Shown here: in pieces, positions 9,769 through 20,753 of the stretch
Layout of the letters: each line of letters begins with the position of its first letter
Position numbering within the stretch: the first letter of the stretch is position 1
From: Peronospora farinosa
Taxonomy: Eukaryota; Oomycota; Peronosporomycetes; Peronosporales; Peronosporaceae
Assembly: GCA_947646735.1 (NCBI GenBank)
Contig: CANTFK010000842.1
Coordinates: 1-64,000 of the forward strand
Direction: 5' to 3'
DNA: 64,000 nt
Notes under the pieces: generated by a model
Seen by the model: the letters and a program-made list of their open reading frames with translations, nothing else
Told to the model about the DNA's origin: nothing
Database searches by the model: none
Translations under genes and position numbers: made by a program

Positions 9769-11577
9769 TCAGGCGAATCGCTCCCACGGCAAGAGTTGGT
9801 TTAGAGGGTGCCAGAGTGGAAGCCGACGTAAATCGCTGTCGAAATTTGCTTGAACCCATTGAACTCTGATACTGTCTTTTTCCATGCGCTGATATGTTCG
9901 CAGAGTTTCTTTCATATTGTTGGCGTCTACAAGGCGTAGCAACTTCAACTGCTTAGCCAGGCCGCGATCATCAAGTGTACCAATGAAATGTTCCACATGT
10001 TCTCGGCGTATCGAAGGCGGCCCTTCCCGAATGGGAACTTTTGCTTAAATTGCTGCTACGTTCAGCCTATACAAATATTCCAATGGCGTTTTATCGGATC
10101 GCTTCTTTGCATGGTAATATTGTCTCCCGACAGACATACCGTATCTACAATACTGGATCATGAAGGTTTACAGAAACGGCTTCCATAAATTTTGAGTGGG
10201 TCGACTAAACTGACTGTATCAATTTCGCGCCGGCCCCGTAAGTTAATCACCAAATAATAGACATTTTTCGTTATCCGGAGCTTGATCGCGTAAGAACGCA
10301 GACTTGGCCTTGTTAATCCAGCTTCTCGCTCGATCTTTGTCCTTGTCCCGTCCTGTAAATTCTTTCAGATCTGCAATCGCAGACATTCGAGCTCGTTGAG
10401 TGACAACTACACCATTAGGTACAGTGCCTGAACTTGCCACTTGAGACCGTCTTAGATCCTCAAGCCCCAAACCATCTGAATCGTAATTATTGGATCGCGA
10501 ATGACGCGATCCGGACGATTCCATGTCCACATTCGAGGTGCAGACTTCTGGGGTGTTTGTGGGGACCACGGATCGACTAGCGATCATGCGAGCTTGATCC
10601 TGTTTATACTTTCTCATAGCAGCTTCAAAGTAGGACTGCCTCTGACCTGATCCAGCTACATTTATGTCTTCAGCTGCGGGTGTCGTCGTCGATCGTGCTT
10701 CTGTCTTAATCGGTACAAGTCGCTCGTGAATATGTGCTGCACCAGCCGGTCCAAGTGACATTCGCTGAATATTAATCGAGTCACCCGACTCCCCTTCGGA
10801 TTCCGCTGACATATACTGTGACGATCCCGTATGATATCCTTTTGAATATCTACGATCGGTTGGATTTTCTGATCCACTGGATCGCACTCTCCAGTAATCA
10901 CAACTCGCTTTAAAAAAAGATCGCCCTGCCTGGATCTCCCTGCCTGGATCACTCAATCATGATCGCATTCCAACAGCACCTGCGCGTCAAAAGCTCCAGC
11001 GGCGAATCCCGCGTTTTGTAGCAACTCCATAAGCCGACGAATCGCTTCCAACTGATTCGATGTCGGAATGGGAGCTGAAATTGGTCCTCGCAGCGACTCA
11101 AGCACCTTCGGCTTCAAACTCTTTAGAACGGGGCGCTTGACAACAAATCTTTTAGCGCCTTCCAATGAAAACACCATTCTTTCTAATTCAATTGCCACCC
11201 TTCCGTCTTGTCTTCCCTAATGCGCCGGCATTAATGTCGGTATCATCATAATTCAATTCAGGTGCCTTCACCTTCAATCGTGATGGCTTCGAATTCTTCT
11301 TCTTCTTCGAATTCGGAGTGGTTTTGGATAAACTTTTCTCGGTTTTAACCGTAGGATTTTTATCCAGCCAATCGCGTTTTGCAACGCGACCCGCAGGGGT
11401 CCTCAAAAGGACCTGAGGAGGGTGTAGAGGTCTTTCTTCCAGATCAATCTCTTGGTCTTCCTCTTTGATTTTCTTTTCGTCTGCGCCCCTCTTAAAACGC
11501 TGATGATACGGAAATCTTTTTTCTTCACACGTCTGTGGTGATCCCTCTGCCACTGACCTTTCAATCCCCGGTTCCAA
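9769..11577 (-). pseudogene. gag of the dual-RNase-H element
   Basis: Several minus-strand frames in series. The N-terminal part (11577-10953) is lysine-rich (PNSKKKKNSKPSRLKVKAPE). The middle part (10956-10243) ends in DLKEFTGRDKDKDRARSWI and RDQAPDNEKCLLFGD, matching DLKEFHGRDQDEDRARSWV and RDQAPDDERCLVFG in the gag at 63461-63970. After frame breaks, GRQYYHAKKRSD text near 10100 and TLDDRGLAKQLKLLRLVD at 9769-9996 complete the capsid-like region. No zinc knuckle remains. Frameshifts near 10956 and 10243 show it is broken. Confidence 0.65.
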
Positions 11578-12374
11578 TTTTGACTTTTAAATTTTCTCTC
11601 AGGGACTCACGGTGAGATCCCGAATCACCAGAATATCCGGGCACGCGCACCGTTAAGGTGGAGTGGAATTCGCAAAATTGCTGATGCGATTATGACTCCT
11701 TACTGGCGCCCGGACGACCGACTGACAGAGGGGGTACCCCGATTTGTGAGCAAAGCCTTCCCCACCTTGTGTACCCGTCGGTTGGGCTCTTCTAGGTGGA
11801 CTTGAGTCGATGTTGATTATATTGGGTTAGGGATAGGGGGCTTGGTGATCTTGTGGAAATCTTCACACGATCGACCGATTACTTGGTGTAATCTTCATAT
11901 TCTAACACGGTTATCCAATCAAGCGAATATTGATCTTCTGATCACGTAAGCAGAACCTCCTGACCACTTAATCCTTCCTGAACTTGCTTGTCTTGCTCTT
12001 ACTTGTTATTTTGCGTCCGATCACAGTTGAGTTGTTGCGAGTTCTTGAAATCCTGGCCAAACAATTCAGGGATATGTCTTGCGTAGCGTGTTGGCTTTCT
12101 CAAGACGTCAGGTGGCCAAAGAATCCAGCCCGAAAGAGAAGTCGACACGAATATTAAAATCAAAATTGAACTTTTTTAGTGTTAACCAATCAAATACCAA
12201 AAACTACGATTTTTCCTACCTGTATTCCAGGATCTATTACCAGGTGTCGTCCTTTCAGAAAAATCAGATCTCGATATATGGTCCACTATTGATACCTTCA
12301 CCATCCCGATCCACTGGCGATCTTGCCTTATTCTTGGATCGCGATCTGTAGGTGATCGCGTATCAGTTCAAGAT

Positions 12375-12615
12375 CGCGGTCGATCCATAATGTGTGATTC
12401 TTGTAAACTGGATCGCGGTTCTGAGTTGGATCGCATTTCTGAACTGGATCGCGGTTATGAATCGGATCGCGGTTCTGAGTCGGATCGTGGTATTGAACTG
12501 AATCGCTGTCATGACTCGGATCGCGATTCGGAGCTAGATCGCGTTTTCTGCACAATAGATCGCGATCGATCCTCAATGTGTGGTCCACATAACTTGGATC
12601 GCGATCTACACTTAA
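12375..12615. repeat. 18-bp tandem repeat (GGATCGCGGTTCTGAGTT type)
   Basis: About a dozen diverged copies of an 18-bp unit with core GGATCGCG, most clearly at 12410-12545. Because 18 is a multiple of three, the block stays open and would read as a LDRGSE-type hexapeptide repeat on the plus strand. There is no sign that it is translated. Confidence 0.75.
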
Positions 12616-13127
12616 TAAACATATGTTCCCTCGCTCCCTTATAATGAAATAATAGAATCATGGATCGTGGATCCACCTGAATACTAAGATTGCGGTGCTA
12701 TCCAAACTCGATAGCGATACGATATGTATCTCGAATTGTAATTCGTCCATTACAATTAATTGAGGACGCGATCCACACTTTGCGAAATTCCACTATTCCA
12801 CATTCAAGTAAAATCCGTACCAGTTCAATCCATCCAATTAGATCAACCGATACTGGAATCAAGTATATTCAAACGATGATCTATTTCATGATAATTTAAT
12901 ATAATTTGTAAATGTGATCCATGCCATGTATGAACTTCACCTTAAGTATGTTTCGATCCATATTATGATCGTCTTCGATACCATTGATCCCTTCTTCATT
13001 CATTTTATTGAACAAGTAAAATAAACGATTTTGGATCAATGGTACTTTTTCATTCAATCTTCCATAATTAATATCGGCTTTGCCTCACCAAACTAGTCAT
13101 TTTAGTAAGTAATTTAGTAGTGGACAG

Positions 13128-13255
13128 GGAGCTGACCGTCAGCGGGACAGGGACCCAACCGTTATGAGAAAGGGATTCGACCGTTATGGGAAAGGGACCA
13201 TCCGTTATGAGAAGGGATTCCTGCCGTTATATATTAGGGATCCAACCGTCGAAGG
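13128..13255. repeat. Tandem repeat, about 21-22 bp, ACCGTTATG core
   Basis: Five diverged units containing (A/T)CCGTTATG followed by a purine run (for example GGGATTCGACCGTTATGGGA). The layout resembles the repeat at 56848-57110 in the related element's leader, though the unit sequences differ. Confidence 0.6.
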
Positions 13256-13489
13256 AAGCAAAAGTCATGATAACTCAGCTCCGGATTTAAAAACAAATTA
13301 TTCCATGGACTTAGCCAAAATTCTCTAATCGACTTTACCACACGTATTCGATCTTTATATTCTACCAATTAGTAGTTGGATTGATATTTGGATATCTTAT
13401 ATTAAGTAAAAGTAAGTCTTGCATTTGCTAAATACTGTGGACTACGCACGAGAAGCTAAAATAATCTTCTTCGTGTCTTAAATGTAGCT

Positions 13490-16334
13490 CTTGTCTTCAA
13501 ACTTCGTTGCGCGGATCGCTCTAAGCAGCCGGCAACAGTTGGTATTGCGCTTTAAGCGTCGACCGACACAACCACCACCGCACGCGGAGGTGAGACGGTC
13601 TAACCGCTTCCTCGCACTGCTTGATGATGTGCCCTCGTAGTACGTGGAAGCTTCTTTATCGAAGCGCCCGTCTACACTTGGTAGCACTAGTAGTCCTTCC
13701 AACGACCCGTCTCTCTGAGCGTGCGTGTGGCTACGGATGTCCTTCAATATGGATTGAGGTGGCTTTCCTCACCTTTCTCAATACCATAGGAAGTTGGCTA
13801 AGCATTTGGTGCAGGGATTTGGTGAACAAGCTCTGGCCAACCTCTTAAATTGTCCTCCTGAGCAACATGTCACTCAGTTGGAGGCGTTCGTGCTCGGACA
13901 GCGTAGAAATGCGTCCGAGGCAAACATCCAAGCCACGGATGAGTCCATCAGGAAGACTCAGGATGAGCTTTTGCGTGAGCAAGCTCGGAATGAGGCGCTC
14001 AACAGAACGGTTGAGACTCTCTCTGTACGGTCTAATCAGCCAAGGCCCATTCGGATGTACCCACCGAAGTTTGATGGGACTGCCCCACATACGATTGTAC
14101 ATGGCTTTTAGCCGTGAAGCAATGCGGTATGGTGCAGCTCATCGAAGACGACACCAGGATGCCATGTAAAATTTGCGTCACAAAGCGTCAGAGTGGGCTT
14201 ACTCTGCGCTTATGGCAAACGCTGATGCGTTTCCATCATGGACGATCTTTAAGTCAAAGATTCGTGCCATGTACCAGCCGCCTAACAATGAAGTGTTACT
14301 TCAGGCGCACTTCTTTGGAGCACGACAGGCGAAAAGATCATTGCAAGAGTATGTGCAGGAGATGCGTTGCTGTCTGCGGCCATAAATGTGGGTCCGATAC
14401 CGGAACACATTAAGGTGCCTGCGTTCATGAACGGACTACGGCATGTCCCATCACGTCAGGCCCTTTTTATAAAGGTGCCAGAGACGATGGAGGAGGCAAT
14501 TGATATTGCCATGGTTGAGGAGCATTCCTACAACAGTGCCTCGGCGACAGCTTATTATAAGCCGTCGGCCGATAAGTCGGATGCCACTTTAATGGAGTTA
14601 GGCAATGCAGACGTGGTCGCAAGCGCGGCCATATGATGGCCTGCTATGCCAAAGTTGCTTCTGGTGCTAGGGCAACCAGCAAGAAGGCTCCCTACCCGAA
14701 GGGAGGCGCGATAAAACAGTGTGCACGACGCACGGGTTCAGCACCTACCAAAGATGGGTCGTAAAATGTGTGAGCGCAGTAGGGGCGGGATGCCCTACTT
14801 TCTCGGGCTCTGAAGCTACCCCTATGTTCAGAGTTATCGAACAAATGGTTAGCATAGTCCCTGAGGTACCGAAAGGTCGGATCGTAAACCTTTTGGTCTG
14901 TAGCACTCGAGTAAGAGGCTATGACCAAGTGATGACCCTTCGCGTTGATTCGGGCGCATCACAGAATTTTGTAAAAACTCGCGGCTCTGAAAAAGAGTAC
15001 GGCAAGTTATGAGTCGTTTTGCCAGGACGGCAAGCGAGAAGAGGCGGCCCGTTAGCTTAGCGAAAGGCGCGCTCGTTAGATCGAAGGGGGTTCAAGTTAA
15101 ACTCGCTTTTCAGCTTTAGTGACTTCTCATGTAAAGAGAAGTTTGCAGTGGTAGCTATGTAGAGTCCGTATGACCTCATCCTAAGCATGCCTTGGTTGGC
15201 TAAACACCAACCATGGATTGACTGGCGTAAACGCACAGTCGCTAACTCTACACAGGACACCGGAAAGGATGTGCTCCTGCGAGAGGATTATGTGAATGAT
15301 GCTGTGTCAAACACAGTCGAGGGTGCGATGGCGTTATGCCGATCGGCACCCGGTAATACTCAGCCCGTTGAGCCTGGAGTAGTTGGAAGTGTCCTAACAG
15401 AAAGTCAGATGACACAAATTTCTACCCAGCTCGAGGAGACTGATGTAGCGAATGGGGCGATGACAAGTAGTCATTCGTGCGATGGTCCTGCACAGAGCCG
15501 AGAGTCTATGGCAGTTGATGGTGGGCTGACCGGAAGTCAAACGTCACAAGAACCGGCACAGAGCCATGAGCCTGGTGCGGTTGGAAGAAGTGAGCTAGCT
15601 AATATAGCAACGACACCTTCTTCCAGATCAAAGGTGAGTGGTGAATCGACCAACAAGCACCAGACGTATTAAGACGATCAAGGCACGTCGAAACGAGTGA
15701 CCCTTGGATCAGTCTCGGTCCAAGAGAACGGACCTACGAACGAGTTGTTCTAGGTCATCGAAGACAAGATGCCGGAGCCATCCTCAGTTGGGTTGCATCA
15801 ACTTTTCTTGGCATCTGCCGAGTAATAATAAATCTCTCGGAGATGAAGTGGGATCTGTTACTGTCCGTTCTAAAGGAAGAAAAGATCCACGAGATAGTCG
15901 CACCAGTTAAGAGAACGTGGTGGACTGTTGCTCGTCGTCCACAATAGACGAGAGCGTCTTGTAAACCGACAAGAAGAAACGGTTTGCTACGCAAGGCTGG
16001 GATGCCTTGAAGGAAAGCCCGTTCTATGATGTTCTGTGGAAACGCCGTGATGTGTTTCCAGCAGAAGTAACGAGCCGCCTACCGGCCGATAGGGACATCA
16101 GGCATGAAATTGACCTGGAGCCTGGCATCAAGTATTGTAATGGCCGTTGCCAAAGGAACAAGTCGATTACATCGATGAGTTCTTCGTCAAGTGAGCCAAG
16201 GCGGGACGTGTACGTAAGAGCAAGTCGCCTCGCTGCAGCCCGACCTTCTGTGTCGGTCGACGCTTAAAGCGCACTACCAACTGTTGCCGGCCGCTTAGAG
16301 CGATCCGCGCAACGAACTTCGAAGGCAAGCACCA
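13490..16334. repeat. Inverted repeat (arms 13490-13570 and 16252-16334)
   Basis: The arm at 13490-13570 is, as reverse complement, nearly identical to 16252-16334. I count about five differences over roughly 80 bases, including long exact runs such as CCAACTGTTGCCGG and AGAGCGATCCGCGCAACGAA. Weaker similarity continues past both arms. The arms enclose the gag-protease-RT relic. Confidence 0.85.
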
Positions 16335-16606
16335 ACCTGCGTCACGGAAGATGTTACCAGACTTCTTGTTCGCAGTGAGTGTAAAATAGTAAATTTAAGT
16401 GTGTCTGAAGCATCACCGTGACGCCCAGTCCCAACTGGCGTCATCCCCATTGAAGATGAATCCATCCATGGTTATAACATTCAGAGGGTGGGTCACATTG
16501 ATGTGCCACGCCCAAGTGGCAGGCCTAAGATACCTCGTACCCTTCTAGGCCTGCCCGTTAAGTATTCGATACTTAACGAACCGTGTAACCTTTAGCCCGT
16601 TACAGG
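13794..16606 (+). mobile_element. Ty3/gypsy gag-protease-RT relic with LTR end
   Basis: Plus strand. Gag (13794-14636, several frames) has a coiled-coil start (QATDESIRKTQDELLREQAR), then MYPPKFDGTAPH and SEWAYSALMANADAFPSW. A zinc-knuckle-like trace follows near 14630. Protease text LRVDSGASQNFV (DSGA active site) is at about 14935-14975, then YDLILSMPWLAKHQPWIDW near 15170-15230. A variable acidic region is 15187-15672. RT N-terminal text (DVFPAEVTSRLPADRDIRHEIDLEPG) is at 16040-16130 and breaks off near 16250. The sequence ends in CTTTAGCCCGTTACA at 16606, identical to the LTR end at 637. No RT catalytic core, RNase H or integrase: a dead deleted copy. Confidence 0.75.
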
Positions 16607-17120
16607 CACAACCGGCAGGTCAGCATTAAGATGGACACGGACCGCGATTTTTGATACTTCCCCACCTCGTAAGCGACAAAATGCTTGTACATTGTTTCGA
16701 AGCGACACACGATGATGGTGCGGCTACGCCGCTACGGCCTTGTGCTGCTCGATGCTTCTAGACTTCAGTAATTTCTCACCCCGTGTTCTTTTGACATCAA
16801 CGGGGGGGGGGCTGAAGCTTGATGAATACATGCAATACTGCTGACAACACGAGCCTTTTCCGCTCCCATTCGTTGAAAAAGCAGGGATGTCGCCAAAGAA
16901 CGAAGGCTCAATCATACGAACATCAACGCTGAGATGCTTAAAGTGACGTTTGCCACTGCTTCGAACACTTTCGACGTAAACGCCGCCGTTTTCTAGACAT
17001 CACCTTTATTTATTTAGCACGCAATACTAACTCTTACCCATCTTCCTACATGATGAAAAATCATATTAACGATTACCCTACTTTATCCAACATCCTTTTG
17101 AAAAATTTCCATGACAGTAC
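16607..17120. other. Intergenic, no gene recognised
   Basis: Boundary between the mobile-element block and the gene island. Contains a G homopolymer at about 16802-16811 and no credible frame or RNA. Confidence 0.4.
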
Positions 17121-19805
17121 TCACATCAGTTCCAACGCTTCCACCAGCGCAGTTTCATTTTCCACATCGCGGTCATGTTCAATCGTTGTAATTTGGCTGG
17201 CCAATTCCTGTTCATGTGCTTGCTTCTCTGCCTTGAGTGCAGCAATCTCGTGAAGAATTCCTGCGGTTAGCTGGTGGTTAACCATCCACATAGACTCGCT
17301 CTCTCGTTTGTGCCCGATTCGCACAGCGCCAGAGTTGGCTGCCGTCAGTGGAATCGGTAGATTGCAGTCCGGAAAGCGCAGGAAAGCCTGATTATTAACG
17401 TAGTCCCACATTGTATCCTCGCCCTTGATCTGCTGAAGGGCGAACAAAGCAACAACGGGGCCCCGATACCACCAACCTGGGTGTCGCTCTTTCAGCGCGT
17501 CAATCTCAACGAAAAAAGCCGCACCAAACTCTTCATATACAGACACAATTAGCAGCTCGAACGCGTTTTTCGCCATTAGCTGACGATTATTGCGTTTGTT
17601 GAAAGCGGGCAGGCACAATTTGCGGGACATAGGAGCCCAAAACTTCCGCTCCCACACGGCATGCACGTGTTTGCGCCAAAATCGAGAAAACTTTCTCGCA
17701 AGCTCAGGGTACCTCTCAGCATCAAACGGCGCTGGCAAATTGCCATGAGACGTCTTCCAGGGACTCTGTGCCTCAAGGATTCCTATCTTTCGTGTCAAAT
17801 CCAATTGATTACGGCACATTTCTTCAGTCATGAAAGGCTTGCCTCTTTTGCGCGACCTCTTTTCGTCAGTCACATTATCACGCTCCCTTCTTCGCTTGGG
17901 CTGGGAATCCGATAAGACTTCAGTAGGCGCTTCAGTTTGTGGAGCTTTAGTCGGTGAAGCTACACCTGGCGAAGCTTCGCACTGTTCACTAGCTGGAGGT
18001 TGTTGTGGCGGCACATCACCAGCCTCCGGATTTCTGCCTTGCGTTGGAGTTAGTTCGGCGGCAGGATTCAAGAAAAGTGTCACTTTGCCCTCTCGATTGG
18101 CTTCGTCGCTTTGGGCGTCATCAACACACTTGAGTCGGCGATTCGTGCTGATCTCAAGCTCGCTAGTAACAGCCTCAGTTGACGAAGTTTCGATAGCCAA
18201 ATCACCAGATAAAGCTGGCACAATATCATTTGACATAACTTCAGCCTGGCCCACAGCCGCAGCAACTAAATCGTGTCGTGGTAGCACATAATTAGCCTTC
18301 GACGTTTTGCTGCAATTTGATGTCGATCCAGCCGTGGGAGCGTTTTTGTCCTGCCAGACTTTGTTACTAGCAGCTTCATTGGTGGAGGCGACACCAGTCC
18401 GCTTGTTGTGGCACTTGGTAGTATCCACAAGTGCCTCATTTGACCAAGCTGTGGTTGGCGAAGCTTCTGTCGGCATACGTTTAGATGCCAAAGCTTCAAT
18501 CGGTACGTTTCCCTCATTCTGATCTACCACAGCGGTTGGTTTTCGTTGTAGTGGCACAGCACCTGACGTCAATGTTTCACCATGTTGTAGGGCCGATATA
18601 GCGGTAGGACTTGAATTCCAAGGCACATTAATGGTTTCATCAACTTTGCTGTCACCAGATTCATTGGTGGAGGCAACGCCAGCATGCTTGCTTCGGCGTC
18701 CAGTGGCGTTCCCTGGTGTCGCAGTTGACGAAGTTTCGTTAGGCATAAACGTTGGCAGAGTTTCAGTTGTCGAAGCTTCTGTCGGTACGTTCCCCTCATC
18801 CTGCTCTTCAACAGCAGTTGGTTGTTGCTGTGGCGACACAGTGCCAGGCGTAATTGTTCTGCCACCTTTTAGCGTCAATACTGCGGCGTCATTCGAGGTT
18901 AAAGGCACATTAGTGGCTTCATTATCTCTACTGCAAGTGGAACCTGCAGTGGAGGCGACGAGAGTACGCTTCTGACGTCGTCTGGTGACAATTTCAGACC
19001 CGTTGAGAACGACCGCGGCAGGTGGTTCGATACTCGTCTTTACAGCGCTATGACTTCTTCTTTCTTCAGGCCGCTGTTCAGAAGGTTGCTGCTCAGCAAC
19101 GTCTGCTCGAGCTGTCGACGATTGCCTTTGCCTAGTGTTGCTCACCGCAACTTCATTCTTCTTGGTCTTCTTCACCCCGGCCACTTCCGAAGTAGCTTGT
19201 TCCTGTCCTGCCACATTCTCGACTGCGCAAGGCGATGCACGTTGCTCAAGTTGAGGCGGTAGCAGACGTGCAGGTGGAGTAATCCGCGGTAGCTCAAAAG
19301 GGATCACACTGATCACCTGACACCCTCGCTCCACGAAAGCCAGCAAAGACGTCTCGCGTTGGCCTATGAACTCCAGGAACAAATGCTTGAGCAACGCCAT
19401 GTTTCGCGTCGCTGTACGGTACTGCAGATAGAGAAACACACACCCGCGCGAGAAGTTGAGGTGGAATTTTGGCTTGGATAGCAGAAATTCGGCTTGTCGC
19501 CGTCGTCGGGCACTGGTTCTCTCGACGGGGAAGATAGTGATAATAGTACAGCCTTGATGCATCATGGGTATTAATGTGTACTCGTGTTCATTGAGGAAAT
19601 CAGCAAAGATGCGGCGCAGAATTGACAAATTCTGGGACTTGAGACGCAGCTCTAAGTAGGCTACAAAATCCTGCAACATGGCATGGTCTCGGAGTACTTC
19701 GGAGCTCGTTGGGGCTTTGCCAGAGCTGATATAGCCATCCAGAGTTATAATGGAGCGGGTGGATGTTGTTTGACTAGACGAAGCATCGGGTGATGATGAC
19801 GCCAT
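17121..19805 (-). CDS. Unknown 894-residue repeat-containing protein
   Basis: A single uninterrupted minus-strand frame. I place the start at the ATG 19803-19805 (MASSSPDASS); the five codons upstream begin with GTG and are not used. Residues of about 40-160 hold two copies of a 50-residue module (pattern: F..YL..R....N...L...F..F....E..L.......GC.(I/V)I..(F/I)P.E). The middle, about 200-560, is Ser/Thr/Ala-rich with three or four diverged units of about 100 residues, marked by GVASTNE, TTPG or TSGAVPLQ, and EGNVP(T/I)EA. A basic cluster (QPKRRRERD, KRSRKRGK) near 610 is a likely nuclear signal. The C-terminal 230 residues look globular (FSRFWRKHVHAVWERKFW) and end in a short coiled coil. No family recognised. 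It stands at the edge of the gene island with no partner gene. Confidence 0.7.
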   Translation of the reverse strand: MASSSPDASSSQTTSTRSIITLDGYISSGKAPTSSEVLRDHAMLQDFVAYLELRLKSQNLSILRRIFADFLNEHEYTLIPMMHQGCTIITIFPVERTSARRRRQAEFLLSKPKFHLNFSRGCVFLYLQYRTATRNMALLKHLFLEFIGQRETSLLAFVERGCQVISVIPFELPRITPPARLLPPQLEQRASPCAVENVAGQEQATSEVAGVKKTKKNEVAVSNTRQRQSSTARADVAEQQPSEQRPEERRSHSAVKTSIEPPAAVVLNGSEIVTRRRQKRTLVASTAGSTCSRDNEATNVPLTSNDAAVLTLKGGRTITPGTVSPQQQPTAVEEQDEGNVPTEASTTETLPTFMPNETSSTATPGNATGRRSKHAGVASTNESGDSKVDETINVPWNSSPTAISALQHGETLTSGAVPLQRKPTAVVDQNEGNVPIEALASKRMPTEASPTTAWSNEALVDTTKCHNKRTGVASTNEAASNKVWQDKNAPTAGSTSNCSKTSKANYVLPRHDLVAAAVGQAEVMSNDIVPALSGDLAIETSSTEAVTSELEISTNRRLKCVDDAQSDEANREGKVTLFLNPAAELTPTQGRNPEAGDVPPQQPPASEQCEASPGVASPTKAPQTEAPTEVLSDSQPKRRRERDNVTDEKRSRKRGKPFMTEEMCRNQLDLTRKIGILEAQSPWKTSHGNLPAPFDAERYPELARKFSRFWRKHVHAVWERKFWAPMSRKLCLPAFNKRNNRQLMAKNAFELLIVSVYEEFGAAFFVEIDALKERHPGWWYRGPVVALFALQQIKGEDTMWDYVNNQAFLRFPDCNLPIPLTAANSGAVRIGHKRESESMWMVNHQLTAGILHEIAALKAEKQAHEQELASQITTIEHDRDVENETALVEALELM

Positions 19806-20753
19806 GAATTTATGGTTCACAATTTGCCGGTAATAAACGAATGTGCTTCAAATTAAGGTTTTTGTATGGGAAGATTACGCTGAAAGAAATCGAGTCAAAA
19901 GTAATGGTAAACTACGCTTTCGGCAATGTTACGTCTGATACATTTCAATGAAAAATCTGAATGAAATAAAGCTTTGACCATGGCATATTTGTACTTTGTC
20001 TTCATGACTTCAGCTGCTTTGTCTAGAGCTCAAGAACTAACACCGCGTTCGATGCACTGCTGAGGTCGCGGCAATGCAGTTGCAGCTTGATTCGTCGAAT
20101 GACAACGCTTGTCATTATGGAAATGCTCTAGATCAAACCAATCGACCGGCAACGACAAGTTGACTTGTGCTGTCGTGGCGTTTTTAAGGCAAGTTTTCTA
20201 GTAGTCTATTTCAAATGTCGTGCCAAGCACTTTCCAAGCATCTGACGATGAAGTTGCTACAAGTTTAGAGCAATGTTGGTCTCGAGGAGCAGAAGAACCG
20301 TTGTGAGTAGCTTTACATGGGTACACGTGATGCAATCACAACGCTTGCAACAAAGGCAAGTTTGCGTCAATTCTGTCGGCGTGTAAGAACACGGTTTTGC
20401 AAACAATATATCAGACTAAGCCCTACCGTTTCTTTCCTTGCTATTCACGAAGCTTTGCTTGCTTACTACTCGCGGGCAATATATTAATAAGACCGCTCGT
20501 CGGCAATATATTCATCGAACGCATATTCATTGCACGGATGATAGTACTACTTGACAGTATGAATAATATAAAGGAGGCTTCAAATGTTTCTCACATCTTC
20601 ATAACCTACCCAATTATGAAATAAATGGGCAATACGGGGTAATAAAAAGGTCTATCCTAGAAGTATGGCATTTAAAGTATCCCTACCAAAAGTCTGAGGT
20701 ACACACCCACCAATCACAGCTCTTCAAAAGGATTATATCTCACAGGATCAAGG
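19806..20753. other. Divergent intergenic region
   Basis: About 950 bases between the start of the unknown minus-strand gene and the start of the CSN6 gene. It should hold both promoters. Only short frames are present, and no repeats or RNA genes were seen. Confidence 0.5.

Larger units (their letters stand above)
7440..11577 (-). mobile_element. Minus-strand gypsy element with dual RNase H, internally deleted
   Basis: Reading from high to low coordinates: gag (11577-9769), then, without protease or RT core, the RT-RNase H linker (9666-9265), RNase H traces, a second RNase H (8840-8600) and integrase (8400-7500). Its gag and pol match, segment by segment, the element at 57600-63970, so both belong to one family. 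Many frameshifts and stops are present and roughly the protease-RT part is missing, so it is a dead internal-deletion copy. Tandem-repeat-rich leader or LTR sequence lies at 11660-13260. Confidence 0.75.
11660..13260. repeat. Leader/LTR-like sequence of the dual-RNase-H element
   Basis: No gene. The block 11731-11790 (GGGGGTACCCCGAT, then ACCTTGTGTACCCGT) recurs at 56208-56265 beside the related element in the same orientation, which marks both as LTR or leader sequence of one family. The segment also holds two tandem-repeat blocks, listed separately. Exact LTR ends were not resolved. Confidence 0.45.

Noticed and set aside
12375..12615. CRISPR-like look of evenly spaced repeats
   Set aside because: Units are contiguous with no unique spacers, and the genome is eukaryotic.
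12390..12644. Plus-strand protein of LDRGSE hexapeptide repeats
   Set aside because: The frame is open only because the unit is 18 bp long. It lies in retrotransposon leader sequence and the repeat copies decay without codon bias.
19803..19820. Longer N-terminus for the 894-residue protein
   Set aside because: The extra codons start with GTG; the first ATG is at 19803-19805.
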